The notes under the pieces are model-generated. The model ran no database searches and was not told the origin of the DNA. It saw only the letters and a program-made list of their open reading frames with translations. A stretch of DNA of 64,000 nucleotides. It comes from Podarcis raffonei (lineage: Eukaryota > Chordata > Lepidosauria > Squamata > Lacertidae). The position numbers and the translations under genes were made by a program. Below are positions 21,521 through 33,946 of the stretch, piece after piece (the stretch's first letter is position 1; each line of letters begins with the position of its first letter). The stretch lies in contig NC_070614.1 of the NCBI RefSeq assembly GCF_027172205.1, positions 1,684,001 through 1,748,000 of the forward strand, written 5' to 3'.

Positions 21521-21862
21521 TAACTAATTTGTTTTTGTAATGTGTTATTCAATAAATTAAATACAGTTCATGTAAACATATATATGGGTGGGTTATTATT
21601 ATGATTTTTACAATCTTGCAGGAATTCAGAATTTATTTATTTATTGAAATTTTGTATACCACTGGACTGTGAAAAGCCTCAGACCTCAAAGCTTTCTCCT
21701 TCCCCAAAATTCCTTGCTCCAGTTCTGCTCAAAATGCAGCCATATTTAAAGCCTAACGATAGACTCCCCCTCCCCCTCTATCTAATCCTGTCCACAGCTG
21801 GTGGAGAAGGGAAATACCTTTATCAATGCCCCTCCCAGAATACATTTAAATTCCCAACTAAC

Positions 21863-21917
21863 CTCCTGGAAGGACTCAATTTTCCGATGAAAGAACTTGA
21901 CGCTCTGCAGCTTTAAC
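21863..21917 (-). CDS. DAO: DAO exon
   Basis: 55 bases: one base completes arginine, then LKLQSVKFFHRKIESFQE. Acceptor GTCTTACAG, donor GTTAGT. Aligns with human VKFFQRKVESFEE. Confidence 0.94.
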
Positions 21918-22019
21918 CTGTAAGACAAATGTTGCCTTGTAAACAACAGGGCGAGCCACTGTGACTGATGGCTAACATTCTGACACTTCTCCAATTCTGG
22001 TGACATCCCTAGAAAGAGC

Positions 22020-22345
22020 TCAGTGAGGTCTCAGCATGCGGGCTGACTGTTGGCACTGGATGCTGGGTGACTATTAGGGCAAGAGGAACCCTGAAAAGCC
22101 AGCCGGAGTAGGAGAAATGGAATGAAATGGAGTATCTTGACAGGAACCATGGCTGGCTGGCAGCCTCTTCCGGACAAAGGGCACTTGCAGAGCACCTGCT
22201 ATGCCTGTGGAAGGTTCCATGTTCCGTTCCCAAGGGCATTTCCAGGTAGGGCTGGGAGGGAACTGAAGAGCCAGTCAGTATAGAGATAATACCAAGCTTG
22301 GCAGACCAATGGTCAAACTCTGACAAGGCACCTTCTCATGGTCAG
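22020..22345 (+). repeat. Interspersed repeat fragments, unassigned
   Basis: 'gccagtcagtatagagataata' type block followed by 'accaatggtcaaactctgac', resembling the tail at 27248-27335. Diverged and of unknown family. Confidence 0.4.
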
Positions 22346-22392
22346 TATGGATATTGTCAGAACAGAGAGAAGAAAGCAAATATCATACACAC

Positions 22393-22458
22393 CTCTTTGT
22401 AAGCCAGGGTAGATATCGTTTGCCCTCCAGCATCAGAGCTGTGTTGAACCAACCATAG
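22393..22458 (-). CDS. DAO: DAO exon
   Basis: 66 bases, phase 2 to 2: [18 protein letters not shown] then WLTK. Acceptor TGGTTTCAG, donor GTGTGT. Aligns with human YGWFHTSLILEGKNYLQWL. Confidence 0.95.
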
Positions 22459-23006
22459 CTGAAACCAGGGAAATGAAAGATAAGGACATAGAAATGGGCT
22501 ACCATCTAAAATACAGGGGTCCCTTCACTTATGCAGGGCTTTTGTTCCCGGGCTACATGCATACATGTGAAATCGCATAAAGTGGAGAGGGCGTTGTTGA
22601 GAGAGGATGGAAAGCGACTCTCTCTTGGTGGACTCCATCCATCCCATCCACCTTCCTCAAGTGGCAATGCACCCTTTCGAGCGCATGTTCTGCTTGCCTC
22701 TGGTGACTGGAATGTTGAGCTGGGAGTCAGAGGGTCAGTGGTTCCCGGTGCCCGGGGCCACTGTGGGGCCTCTTGGCACACTCCCTGTTAGTCTTGGAAG
22801 GTTCTGGAGGAGGTTTCTGCAAGTCTATGATTCTATAATAGCCGTCACATCCAGCGAGTGCCATTTATGCCACTGGAATTTACGTCTCCCCCTCCTCATT
22901 TTAGTCCTGCTCTAGATGGCCTCCTAGTCCACCAGAGAGGTCGTGTCAGCCTTATCTCACAAAGCAAACACCCAAAACCTAAAGGGAAGAGAGAATTGAT
23001 CAATAC
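22459..23006 (-). other. DAO intron
   Basis: A short CR1-tail-like motif 'ctatgattctataatag' near 22824; otherwise nothing recognised. Confidence 0.5.
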
Positions 23007-23083
23007 CTGTAGCCAGGGAAGAGCTCAAGCTCTTTCCGTGACAAGGTCCTAAATCCCAAAACGATATTCTTCCATGATGGGTC
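23007..23083 (-). CDS. DAO: DAO exon
   Basis: 77 bases from phase 0: [18 protein letters not shown] then LELFPGY. Acceptor CCTCTGCAG, donor GTATTG. Confidence 0.96.
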
Positions 23084-23507
23084 CTGCAGAGGAGAAAGTA
23101 TTGTGCCAGTTATAAGGCAACTGAGGGAAGAGTCCACATGTCTAAGATGCTCTGGTCCAGTCACCTTGTTCTCTGTGAAAATTGATAATTTGTACCAAAT
23201 GGCGTCATTTAACTGTGATTCATGCACCACTTCTTGAGCAAGTCATTCAAGAAATTAGAATAGATTCCACTAACGAAGAGAGATGCACCTGAGATGCATT
23301 TGGCCTCATGTTCCTACACCTATTGGTTGTGGGTTTCCCCCTCTGCTTTGCAGTGATGCAAAAATAGCCATATTGAGTGTCATACAAATAGGCCATTGAA
23401 AGCAATCTCCCATTATCATCTGTCTATACAATACTCCAGAACTCCTTCTACAAGGAAGACCAAACATCCTTTGAAATAATTGCTCTTATTTAACATCAGT
23501 TACTTAC

Positions 23508-23622
23508 CGGAACTGGCTGTGTAAAGAGATTGTATCCAGAGAGCAGAAACAACCCCATCTCCTCAGCTTCTGGTGAATTAATGTGTTGAAGAAGATAATC
23601 AAAAGTCTCTTTATTCCAGAGT
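23508..23622 (-). CDS. DAO: DAO exon
   Basis: 115 bases: one base completes threonine, then [18 protein letters not shown] and [20 protein letters not shown]. Acceptor ATATGACAG, donor GTAAGT. The pyrimidine tract of the acceptor is weak, but phase and length match the human exon. Confidence 0.94.
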
Positions 23623-24354
23623 CTGTCATATTAAATAATACAGTCAGACAATTACACACTCTAGGATTGTACTGTAAATTTTCCTGCAACTTGATGGTCT
23701 ACCAGAAAACAGAATGGATGAGTCTCCCGATGCAATGCCTCTCCCAAGACAAATATGCCAATACAATGCCTTTCCTGTAATGGTGGATTGTTTATTGTGC
23801 CAGGAATTAGTCCAACCCACCCCCACCGAGGCTGGCATGCTCCCCCTCTCCTCCCCTTCTCCAGTATGTCTGCAAGGAGGAGTTGGGAAGTATTTGCTTT
23901 TGATTTCAACTACCCACAGTTTAGCATCACATTCAGACTCTAAACTGTGGTTAACCTTAGCTACAGTACCATGTGTTTCAACCAAATTCATAAAACAGTT
24001 TGATTAGCCACAGTTCTTTGTTTTTGGACAACGTTGACATAGCCATGGTTAATCCAAAATGGCTTCCAGTCTGCTTCTCACAGATGCACTGGGAAAGGAA
24101 GGGAAACACATGGATCTGGGAAGGGGCCAGGCTCCTTCCCTTCATTTTCTTCCCTTTTTCTCCTGCCTTTCTTCCATCTGGGATCCCAAAGGGGTGTATG
24201 TGTGGGTTCCAGGCCTCCACCTATCCAGGCACTGACCCAACCCAGCTCTGCTTATGTGTCTTCCATGGGAAACAATGACCCACTGAAACACTTCCAACTC
24301 CCTTCAAAATGGCTGACTACCTTCAGCTTGAAGCATACTTCTGCTGCCTGCCTG

Positions 24355-24480
24355 TCTAGGCCTTCACAGAAAGAAGGCCTCACCAACCTCTCCACTGCTC
24401 TTATCCTTGGGAAGTTTTTCTGAATATTTAGTTCAGATTTGCCTCTCTGCAGTTTAGTCCTCACTGAAAGCGACACACGC
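24355..24480 (-). repeat. CR1 LINE fragment, minus strand
   Basis: 'ccaacctctccactgctctt' then 'cttgggaagtttttctgaat' and 'tgcctctctgcagtttagtc': the reverse of the CR1 3' coding region, diverged. Confidence 0.65.
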
Positions 24481-24794
24481 AGAGCAGGAAGACTGAACCA
24501 ACAAGGCTCAGTGTAAGGATGAGCTACTCAGATGAGAACATATAGGGATGCAATTCCTCAATTATCAGGGAATCCAAAGCTTTTAGTCTTATGTTTGTTT
24601 GTTTTTATAAATAAATTGATTTTTATGGAATTTTTTTCAGACAAATAAAAAATATGTAATGGCAAACACAACCTGCTTAACAAAACTTGTACACCCGTCA
24701 CTGATGGTGTACAGAAAAAAATGTAAAGCAATCAGAGAGCACTATATTAAGTAAGGTGTAGAAACAGCAGTCTGAAAGGCCAAAGGAAGTAATT

Positions 24795-24799
24795 TTTAG

Positions 24800-24843
<44 letters not shown>

Positions 24844-25086
24844 TTTATACCCCGCCTATCTGGCTGGGTTTCCCCAGCCACTCTGTGTGGCTTCCAACCA
24901 AATATTAAAAACAATACAGCATCATACATTAAAAAGGTCCCTAAGCAGGGCCGCCTTCAGTTGTCTTTTAAAAGTAAAATAGTTGCTTATTGCCTTGACA
25001 TCTGCTGGGAGGGCGTTCCACAGGGCAGGCGCCACTACCGAGAAGGCCCTCTGCCTGGTTCCCTGTAAGCTCACTTCTCGCAGGTT
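24795..25086 (-). mobile_element. L2-like LINE 3' end
   Basis: Minus-strand frame reads SLQGTRQRAFSVVAPALW then NALPADVKA, the last coding stretch of the same family as 178-1065, with an (ATA)n tail at about 24801-24843. 5'-truncated at about 290 bp. Confidence 0.8.
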
Positions 25087-25241
25087 GTCACAGAACAAAT
25101 TCAACTAACCAAAACCAACCAACTGAGAATGATGTTTTGTCAAATGCCCCTCTAAGTTGTCTGTTATGTCCCGTGACATTTTCTACCACCGCCAAGTGCC
25201 AACCCTGACTCCACCGTCCTGTAGAGTGAAAGGGGTCTTAC

Positions 25242-25457
25242 GTTTCTTGAGTGTTTCCCTTGTCGTAGAGATATGGCTGCCAAAGACCCGCTGCCCCATC
25301 GCTGGTGGTGTGAGGCGTAAACTGGTCGGCATAGATCTCTATTTCCAGGGGCTGATCTGCTGAGTGGTATCGGTCACGGATGCAGAGGGCTGTGGACAGT
25401 CCAATGATGCCGGCTCCAATCACAGCAACACGCATGGTGCAGGGCTTAAATTCTCTC
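25242..25457 (-). CDS. DAO: DAO first coding exon, D-amino-acid oxidase
   Basis: DAO is a peroxisomal FAD enzyme that oxidises neutral D-amino acids (such as D-serine) to imino acids with release of hydrogen peroxide. The ATG is at 25435-25433; the exon starts 22 bases earlier, after acceptor TTCTTCCCCCAG. Residues 1-15 ([15 protein letters not shown]) form the GxGxxG dinucleotide-binding fold, followed by [20 protein letters not shown] and [13 protein letters not shown]. Donor GTAAGA, phase 2. The ten coding exons here total 1044 bases, 347 residues plus stop, the same length as human DAO, with no stop or frameshift. Y224, Y228, R283 and G313 are all present at the human positions, so the gene looks functional. 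A non-coding first exon and promoter were not identified; they lie at higher coordinates. Confidence 0.97.
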
Positions 25458-26206
25458 CTGGGGGAAGAAAATGGCTACAGCTTTGTGCACCTGGCATTAA
25501 ATCCCAACAAACATAGCAGAACTCATTCCTAGGCTTGGTAACTCTATTTGCATCCCCTCCAACATTCCTCAGATTAAAATAAGGACTTTTCTCACTTCCT
25601 GGCCCCTCCTTGACCTCCCCATTTTTTTGTCCCCCACTATAGAGCATTTCCTATCAGAAGAAGGGCAAGTGCTGCCACTACTACACCAACAAGACAAAGC
25701 ACACACACCATCCCCCATCCCAGGAAAACTCCTTAATCCCAATTTTATTTTATTCTTTGGTAGATTTACCAAAAAGCTCAACAACTTTTGGGGTGTCCTG
25801 GTTCTTTCTTTTTGAAATATGGCAACCCTAGGATTGGAAGGCACAAAAGCATGCAGGCTGGTGAGTTTCTAGGTCAGTGTGCCACACTCCAGCCGGGAGA
25901 GCCTGGCACACCCTCCAGATGCTGCCCCCTCTGCTTAGGGGCTAACAATAGATCCCTCTGTGCACAGGAATGCCGGCATGAAAGGGCTGCTTCCCAGTTC
26001 TCAAAACTCTGCACCCACTGGCCAGAGAACTTGGCTTCCCTTGTGGCAGAGTCTTGAATGGCTATTCTGTCAGCACAGCCGTTTCTTTCAGAGAAAGACA
26101 GCAGAAAGAAACCCTGCAAGTGGCAGAAAAGCTTATTGCCAGAATAACAAAATGTGAGGGTTTTTTTTGGGGGGGGGGGGACTGTGCTAGCTTAAAAAAA
26201 AGAATT

Positions 26207-26440
26207 TGCTTTCTTCCATAAGAACAGGAGAAGAGGCTGCTGGATCAGGCCATTGGCCCATCTGGTCCAGCCTCCTGTTCTCACAGGGACCAAGCAGATG
26301 CCCCCAGGGGAAGCCAGCAGGCAGGAGCCAAGCTCAGGACCTCTCTCCCCTCCTGCACTTGCCAGCAGCTGGGATTCAGGAAAATTGCTGCCTCCCTCCA
26401 ACCAAGGGGGCAGAGCAGAGCAGCCTTATCCTCCACGAAC
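26207..26440 (-). repeat. CR1/L3-like LINE 3' end, minus strand
   Basis: Starts 'ccataagaacaggagaagag' and continues 'gctgctggatcaggccattg', the reverse of the family terminus. Confidence 0.8.
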
Positions 26441-26504
26441 CATCAAACGTGAATATTCTTGGTAATGCTGGAGTTTGATACAAACAGAAAATGTGTTGCT
26501 CTCT

Positions 26505-27045
26505 TTTGAAAGATAGACTGGACGGTACAGTAGTTTATAACGGACTGCTGCAAACAAACAAACCAGCCAGGGACTGTCCCAGGGACTGGTCAAATGAAGC
26601 CTTTTTCCCTATGAGGAAAGGTTGCAGCTTTGAGGACTGTGAGTAAAGATGAGTAAGGGGAAACATGATAAATAGTATTTAAAATCATGTGGAGCATAAA
26701 GACAGTAGATGGAGACCCCCCCCCCATAACACTAGAACCTGTGGACATCCAGTGAAGCTGAATTCAGGAGGTGTCTAACAAGGATTTCTTCATGCAGCAC
26801 AGAGCTAAACTGTGGAGCACCTTCCCACAGGGATGGCCACCAACTGAGATGGCTTTAAAAGGGGACTGGAAATTTGTGGAGGAGGAAAGGGCTATCCGTG
26901 GCTACTAGCCACATGGCTCTGCTCTGCTTCCTCACCTGAAGGATCTTGCTGGTGGGCTTCCAGTTGGCAACTGCTTCAGCACTGTGGGAACAGGAGGCTG
27001 GGCTCAATGGGTCACTGGCCTGATCCAGCAGGCTCTTATGATTTA
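26505..27045 (+). repeat. CR1/L3-like LINE 3' region
   Basis: About 540 bp with the family's order of blocks: 'gaggaaaggttgcagctttg', 'cataacactagaacctgtgg', 'agctaaactgtggagcacct', 'gatggctttaaaaggggact' and the terminal 'ggcctgatccagcaggctct'. The longest copy of this family in the window, non-coding by decay. Confidence 0.8.
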
Positions 27046-27247
27046 TACAGGGCACCAGGCTGGGGAGAAAGGCCCACATGTAAATTAATGCACATGAACT
27101 GTAAGGCATCCGTCCAGAACACAGCCTGCCCATCCCCCACCCCCGCAGCTGCCAAGGTGTATTTTGAACTGCTGACAACACACTGAGAAACAAGTATGGA
27201 TTTTCTAGTAGATCTTTAACTCAAAGAGCACACACAGTGGAATGTGC

Positions 27248-27335
27248 ACCCATGGGAAGCTGCTGCCAGTCAGTGTAGACAATACTGAGTTAGGCGAACT
27301 AATGGTCTGACTTGGGATAAGGCAGCTTCCTGCAT
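27248..27335. repeat. Short interspersed repeat, unassigned
   Basis: 'ctgccagtcagtgtagacaa' followed by 'ctaatggtctgacttgggat', a motif seen elsewhere in the window (22020-22345, ~5500-5575). Family not named. Confidence 0.5.
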
Positions 27336-27805
27336 TCACCTTTGTGGGTTTGTTTTTTAAAGTTAACAGAGAACCTCCTTAGTGCAGAGTACATGAGCAC
27401 AGCATGCAAAAAACAACAGCCTTCTTTAACATGTGATGTAGGGGATGGGTGTCCAGGCAGTTTTGTTTGGAATGAAGCAATATGAGGAGACAGCCTAGGG
27501 AGGCAGGATCCACAGGGGCAACAGTTCCTGCCTCCAGGGCATGCACTGCCTGCCACTGCTGCCACCACAGTTGCTGCATGCTCCTTGGAGGTCAGATCCA
27601 CCGCCTGCTTTACAACTCCCAGGGTGAATAGGAGGTGCTGCTGGCCTCCCACCCCTAGGGAGGAAATGGTGGAGGGCTGTCCTGTGGCATCTCCTGGGCT
27701 CTGCATCTGCCCTTCATGATTCATAGCTCCCCCCCCCCCCCAGACCTTGATTCCCAGTTCAACCACTGGGTGAGGTTGATTAGAATGCCCCCCCCACCCG
27801 TTTCC

Positions 27806-29129
27806 AGTGCAGATCTTAGAATCATAGAATCATAGAATCATAGAGTTGGAAGAGACCACAAGGGCCATCGAGTCCAACCCCCTGCCAAGCAGGAAACACC
27901 ATCAGAGCACTCCTGACATATGATTGTCAAGCCTCTGCTTAAAGACCTCCAAAGAAGGAGACTCCACCACACTCCTTGGCAGCAAATTCCACTGTCGAAC
28001 AGCTCTTACTGTCGGGAAGTTCTTCCTAATGTTTAGGTGGAATCTTCTTTCTTGTAGTTTGGATCCATTGCTCCGTGTCCGCTTCTCTGGAGCAGCAGAA
28101 AACAACCTTTCTCCCTCCTCTATGTGACATCCTTTTATATATTTGAACATGGCTATCATATCACCCCTTAGCCTCCTCTTTTCCAGGCTAAACATGCCCA
28201 GCTCCCTTAGCCGTTCCTCATAAGGCATCGTTTCCAGGCCTTTGACCATTTTGGTTGCCCTCCTCTGGACACGTTCCAGTTTGTCAGTGTCCTTCTTGAA
28301 CTGTGGTGCCCAGAACTGGACACAGTACTCCAGGTGAGGTCTGACCAGAGCAGAATACAGTGGCACTATTACCTCCCTTGATCTAGATGCTATACTCCTA
28401 TTGATGCAGCCCAGAATTGCATTGGCTTTTTTAGCTGCCGCGTCACACTGTTGGCTCATGTCAAGTTTGTGGTCAACCAAGACTCCTAGATCCTTTTCAC
28501 ATGTACTGCTCTCAAGCCAGGTGTCACCCATCTTGTATTTGTGCCTCTCATTTTTTTTGCCCAAGTGCAATACTTTACATTTCTCCCTGTTAAAATTCAT
28601 CTTGTTTGTTTTGGCCCAGTTCTCTAATCTGTCAAGGTCGTTTTGAAGTGTGATCCTGTCCTCTGGGGTGTTAGCCACCCCTCCCAGTTTGGTGTCATCT
28701 GCAAATTTGATCAGGATGCCCTTGAGTCCATCATCCAAGTCGTTGATAAAGATGTTGAATAAGACCAGGCCCAAGACAGAACCCTGTGGCACCCCACTAG
28801 TCACTCTTCTCCAGGATGAAGAGGAACCATTGATGAGCACCCTTTGGGTTCGGTCAGTCAGCCAGTTACAAATCCACTGAGTGGTAGCATAGTCAAGATC
28901 GCATTTTACCTGCTTCTTTACAAGAATATCATGGGGCACCTTGTCAAATGCCTTGCTGAAATCAAGGTAGGCTACATCCACTGCATTCCCTTCATCTACC
29001 AGGCTTGTAATTCTGTCAAAAAACGAGATCAGGTTAGTCTGACATGACTTATTTTTCAGAAATCCATGCTGACTATTGGTGATCACAGCATTCCTTTCTA
29101 GGTGCTCACAGACTGTTTGCTTAATGATC
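27806..29129 (-). mobile_element. CR1 LINE, 5'-truncated, RT frame open
   Basis: Minus-strand copy of the 3' 1.32 kb of a CR1, ending in the ATTCTATG-type octamer repeats at its left. The ORF2 part runs from [12 protein letters not shown] through [16 protein letters not shown] (RT motif A), GVPQGSVLG (motif B) and [10 protein letters not shown] (motif C) to a normal end at HMSGVL with no internal stop (stop at 27904-27902). Truncation point near 29129. It is almost identical to the 3' part of the plus-strand CR1 at 30666-33946, which it faces. Confidence 0.92.
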
Positions 29130-30039
29130 TTCACGTACCCTTTTCCCTGGCAGCAGGTAGGTGCCATTTTGTGCTTCAACTCAGGTGCCAAAATGTCTTG
29201 GACTGACCTTGGGTGAAACTATGGGTATTTCAGGTGTTTCCTCATTTTAATCACTGAAATGCTGAGGTTATGCTGGCATTATCAACAGATTTCCTCTGTC
29301 TTCCAAGGGTTTAGGGGAAACTAGCTTGCCATACACCATCATGTCTTGCTTGACAACTGCAAAGACTCAGAAGCTGCAATTCTGAAAACTTAACATGTCA
29401 GAAGCCACATTTCACCACTTTGCAAAACAGCAGCAGCCCAGGAGATAACTGAATACGGAAAGCCCAGCCTGTTTTCAGTTCCTTTCAAGCCAGTTCTTTG
29501 CCAGTTCCTACTGCTTTCAAGCCAATCCCCTCGAAGGGCAGAATTCAGAAACAATGAAAGAAAGCAATGTTTTCTGCAAGCACACACAACCACCAGGCAG
29601 GCACATTTGTTTTTAGCAAGTCAAAAGAAAGAAAATAAATGTTACCCTCTTGCTGACAAAATACACTTTCCAGAAATGCTTTTTCACCCAACCATGGCCC
29701 CAAGTTGTAGGCAGGCAGGCAGGCAGGCAGTCTCCAGACTGGATCCTAGAACGACTTGCAAGGTGACTAGTCACAAACCTTATGTATTTCAGGAGCTTGG
29801 AAAGAGGGGTCAAAGTTCCCTGTAGAATGAACATGGGGGAGAATGAGGTGGAGTTTAACCTTCTGCCAAAGCTGAAGAGTTGGCATTTTCCCGAGAGAAC
29901 TCCCTGTTTCAAACTAGGACTCTGTGTCAGGCCTTGACAAGGTTCCATGACCTGCATTCAGGAAGAGGGAAGAGGGAAGAGCTGGCTGTCAGCTGAAGGG
30001 GAAGCAGATGCCGTGGTCTAAAGTGACAGGAGCAAGTTC
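29130..30039. other. Intergenic, nothing recognised
   Basis: No exon or repeat apart from a (GGCA)n run at 29709-29731. Confidence 0.55.
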
Positions 30040-30057
30040 CAAAGCAGTAGTTACAGA
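30040..30057 (+). repeat. L1 target-site duplication, left
   Basis: CAAAGCAGTAGTTACAGA, matched at 37715-37732 with one difference. Confidence 0.9.
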
Positions 30058-30665
30058 CATGATAGCAGCTCGAGAATAGATTCTGTATGGATTTCCAAAG
30101 AACTGGAAACAAGAGTCAAAAAAATTGAAATCAATCCCAGAACCTTCTCAGACCATAATTCCCTGATTATGGAACTACAAAAAGAAAGCAAAATCTCTTT
30201 TAAATGGAGATTAAATGATGATTTATTAGATGATCAAAAAATTGTTGAAAAAGCCAAAAAGACCTTGACGGATTATTTTGAAATAAACAGTCAAGGGCAA
30301 ACAAAGTTACAGATGGTCTGGGACGCAAGCAAGGCTGTAATGAGAGGACTCTTTATACAACAAAACTCATTTAAAAGGAAAGTGAGAGAGAAAAAGAAAA
30401 AAGAAATATTAGAGGAATTAGGAAAAAGGAGAAACAGCTGCCAAACAAGGCAAATAAAGAGGTGGTAAAACAGGCAATCAAAACATTACAAACCCAATAT
30501 TCAATGATTATAAATGAGGAAATTAGCTGGAAAATAAAAAGAGCAAAACAAAAATAATTTGAGCACGCAAATAAACCGGGGAAGCTGTTAGTCTGGCAGT
30601 TGAAAAAAGGTGAACAAAGCAACTCCAGAAATAAAATTAACATAAATGGCAGAATTACAGACAAG

Positions 30666-33600
30666 CTGATCTGTCATCTCATCTGTCCTCCCAGTTTCAT
30701 CTCATCTGTCCTCCCAGTTGAACGACGTGGCCCAGGGAGAGAGGGAAAAATAGTGGAAGTGAACAGCTGGCTTCGCAAATGGTGTAAACAGGAACGGTTT
30801 GGATTCTGAGATCACGGACTGCGGTTTCTTGAAGATGGACTTCTGGCAAGCGATGGGCTGCACCTCACAACGGTTGGGAGGAATGTTTTTGCCAAAAATC
30901 TCAGAAACCTCATCAGGAGGGCTTTAAACTGACTAATGTGGGGGAGGGAGACAGTGCTCCTGAAGGTAGGAGTCTATCAATTGATGAAGGTGATCATCCA
31001 AATGTCATAGACCAAATGGAGCAAACAGCACGCAGACCTAGTGGTGGGAGGAAAAAATCCTTAAATAAGAGACACGGGGGAATGATTAATGGACTTCAAT
31101 GGCTGTACACTAATGCGCAAAGCATGGGAAATAAACAAGATGAGCTTGAGCTCTTGGTACAGCAAACTAAAAATGACATAATAGGCATCACTGAAACCTG
31201 GTGGGATAAGTCCCACGATTGGAATGTAATAATGGAGGGATACAATCTATTTCAGAGAAACAGATCAGACAAGAAAGGAGGAGGAGTGGTGTTATATGTC
31301 AGGGATGTGTATACCTGTGAAGAGATCCAAGATTTAGAACCTCAAAGCCAAAGTGAGAGCATTTGGGTCAAAATTAAGGGAGAGAAGAATAACAGTGACC
31401 TCATTGTGGGAGTTTACTATAGATCCCCAAGCCAAACGGAGGACATAGATGATGCCTTCCTGGAACAGATGGCCAAGCATGCAAAAGGAAGGGAGATAGT
31501 AGTAATGGGGGACTTCAATTACCCGGATATTTGTTGGATGTCAAACTCAGCCAAGAGCATAAGGTCAAACAGATTCCTCACTGGCCTTGCAGACAACTTC
31601 GTTGTCCAGAAAGTGGGAGAAGCAACAAGAGGAACAGCCATTTTAGATCTGGTCCTAACCAATGTTGATGACCTGGTTAGTGGGGTAGAAGTGGAAGGAT
31701 CATTAGGCGCAAGTGATCATGCTCTTCTGAAGTTTACTATACAGCGGAAAGGAGCAGCCAAGCATACTAGGACTCAATTTCTTGACTTTAAGAAAGCCGA
31801 CTTCATAAAACTTAGGGAAGTGCTGGGTGAGATCCCATGGACAGTAATACTAAAAGGAAAGGGAGTTCATGATGGCTGGGAGTTTGTTAAGAGGGAGATA
31901 GTAAAAGCACAACTTCAGGCAATACCAATGAGACGGAAACATGGAAGGTGCCTAAAGAAGCCAGGGTGGCTATCTAAAGAACTTTTAACTGATTTAAGAT
32001 TTAAAAAGGATGTGTACAAAAAATGGAAAAGGGGGGAAACCACCAAAGAGGAATTCAAACAAATAGCCAGCACGTGTAGACACAAAGTCAGAAAAGCTAA
32101 AGCACAGAATGAACTCAGGCTTGCTAGAGAGGTTAAAAGCAACAAAAAAGGCTTTTATGGGTATGTTCGTAGCAAAAGGAAGAACAAAGAAACAGTGGGG
32201 TCACTCAGAGAAGAAGATGGTGAAATGCAAACAGGGGACACAGAAAGGGCTGAACTCCTCAATGCCTTCTTTCCCTCAGTCTTCTCCGATAAAGAAAACA
32301 ATGCCCGACCTGAAGAATTTGGAGCAAAGGATTCAGCAGAGGAAACACAGCCCAGAATAACTAAGGAGATAGCACAAGAATACTTGGCTAGTTTAGATGT
32401 ATTCAAGTCTCCAGGGCCAGATGAACTGCATCCAAGAGTATTAAAAGAACTGGCAGATGTGATCTCAGAACCACTGGCAGTCATCTTTGAGAATTCCTGG
32501 AGAACAGGCAAAGTCCTGGCAGACTGGAGGAGGGCAAATGTTGTCCCTATTTTCAAAAAGGAGAAAAGAGAGGACCCAAATAATTACCGCCCAGTCAGTC
32601 TGACATCAATACCAGGGAAGATTCTGGAGCAGATCATTAAGCAAACAGTCTGTGAGCACCTAGAAAGGAATGCTGTGATCACCAATAGTCAGCATGGATT
32701 TCTGAAAAATAAGTCATGTCAGACTAACCTGATCTCGTTTTTTGACAGAATTACAAGCCTGGTAGATGAAGGGAACGCAGTGGATGTAGCCTACCTTGAT
32801 TTCAGCAAGGCATTTGACAAGGTGCCCCATGATATTCTTGTAAAGAAGCTGGTAAAATGCGGTCTTGACTATGCTACCACTCAGTGGATTTGTAACTGGC
32901 TGACTGACCGAACCCAAAGGGTGCTCATCAATGGTTCCTCTTCATCCTGGAGAAGAGTGACTAGTGGGGTGCCACAGGGTTCTGTCTTGGGCCTGGTCTT
33001 ATTCAACATCTTTATCAACGACTTGGATGATGGACTCAAGGGCATCCTGATCAAATTTGCAGATGACACCAAACTGGGAGGGGTGGCTAACACCCCAGAG
33101 GACAGGATCACACTTCAAAACGACCTTGACAGATTAGAGAACTGGGCCAAAACAAACAAGATGAATTTTAACAGGGAGAAATGTAAAGTATTGCACTTGG
33201 GCAAAAAAAATGAGAGGCACAAATACAAGATGGGTGACACCTGGCTTGAGAGCAGTACATGTGAAAAGGATCTAGGAGTCTTGGTTGACCACAAACTTGA
33301 CATGAGCCAACAGTGTGACGCGGCAGCTAAAAAAGCCAATGCAATTCTGGGCTGCATCAATAGGAGTATAGCATCTAGATCAAGGGAAGTAATAGTGCCA
33401 CTGTATTCTGCTCTGGTCAGACCTCACCTGGAGTACTGTGTCCAGTTCTGGGCACCACAGTTCAAGAAGGACACTGACAAACTGGAACGTGTCCAGAGGA
33501 GGGCAACCAAAATGGTCAAAGGCCTGGAAACGATGCCTTATGAGGAACGGCTAAGGGAGCTGGGCATGTTTAGCCTGGAAAAGAGGAGGCTAAGGGGTGA

Positions 33601-33946
33601 TATGATAGCCATGTTCAAATATATAAAAGGATGTCACATAGAGGAGGGAGAAAGGTTGTTTTCTGCTGCTCCAGAGAAGCGGACACGGAGCAATGGATCC
33701 AAACTACAAGAAAGAAGATTCCACCTAAACATTAGGCAGAACTTCCTGACAGTAAGAGCTGTTCGATAGTGGAATTTGCTGCCAAGGAGTGTGGTGGAGT
33801 CTCCTTCTTTGGTGGTCTTTAAGCAGAGGCTTGACAACCATATGTCAGGAGTGCTCTGATGGTGTTTCCTGCTTGGCAGGGGGTTGGACTCGATGGCCCT
33901 TGTGGTCTCTTCCAACTCTATGATTCTATGATTCTATGATTCTATG
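30666..33946 (+). mobile_element. CR1 LINE with nearly whole ORF2, inside the L1
   Basis: Interrupts the L1 between ITDK and MKEIREGF codons, with no clear target duplication, as usual for CR1. The 5' end falls in the tail of ORF1 (esterase-like end near 30850-30930, with [16 protein letters not shown]). ORF2 is open from 30938 to 33769: endonuclease motifs [28 protein letters not shown] and SDHALLKF, then RT motifs [36 protein letters not shown] and FADD. A TAG at 33767-33769 replaces the Gln codon found in the other copy (27806-29129), cutting about 25 residues. The 3' end has the ATTCTATG octamer repeats (33924-33946). ORF1 is missing, so the copy is not autonomous. Confidence 0.93.

Larger units (their letters stand above)
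19601..21862 (-). other. DAO intron with repeats
   Basis: Holds an LTR-like fragment (19818-20240), a MITE with a CR1 fragment inside (20394-20748), a palindromic repeat (20749-20837) and a CR1 tail (21437-21520). 20840-21430 contains no recognisable gene; its longest open frame has no family motif. Confidence 0.6.
23623..25241 (-). other. DAO first coding intron
   Basis: Contains a CR1 fragment (24355-24480, minus) and an L2-like LINE end with an ATA tract (24795-25086). 23640-24340 and 24490-24790 hold nothing I can name. Confidence 0.6.

Noticed and set aside
24801-24843. CRISPR-like or satellite array
   Set aside because: A plain trinucleotide LINE tail; no repeat-spacer structure occurs anywhere in the window, as expected for vertebrate DNA.
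27299-27766. 155-residue minus-strand open frame
   Set aside because: No family motif, low-complexity stretches, and no splice or conservation support.
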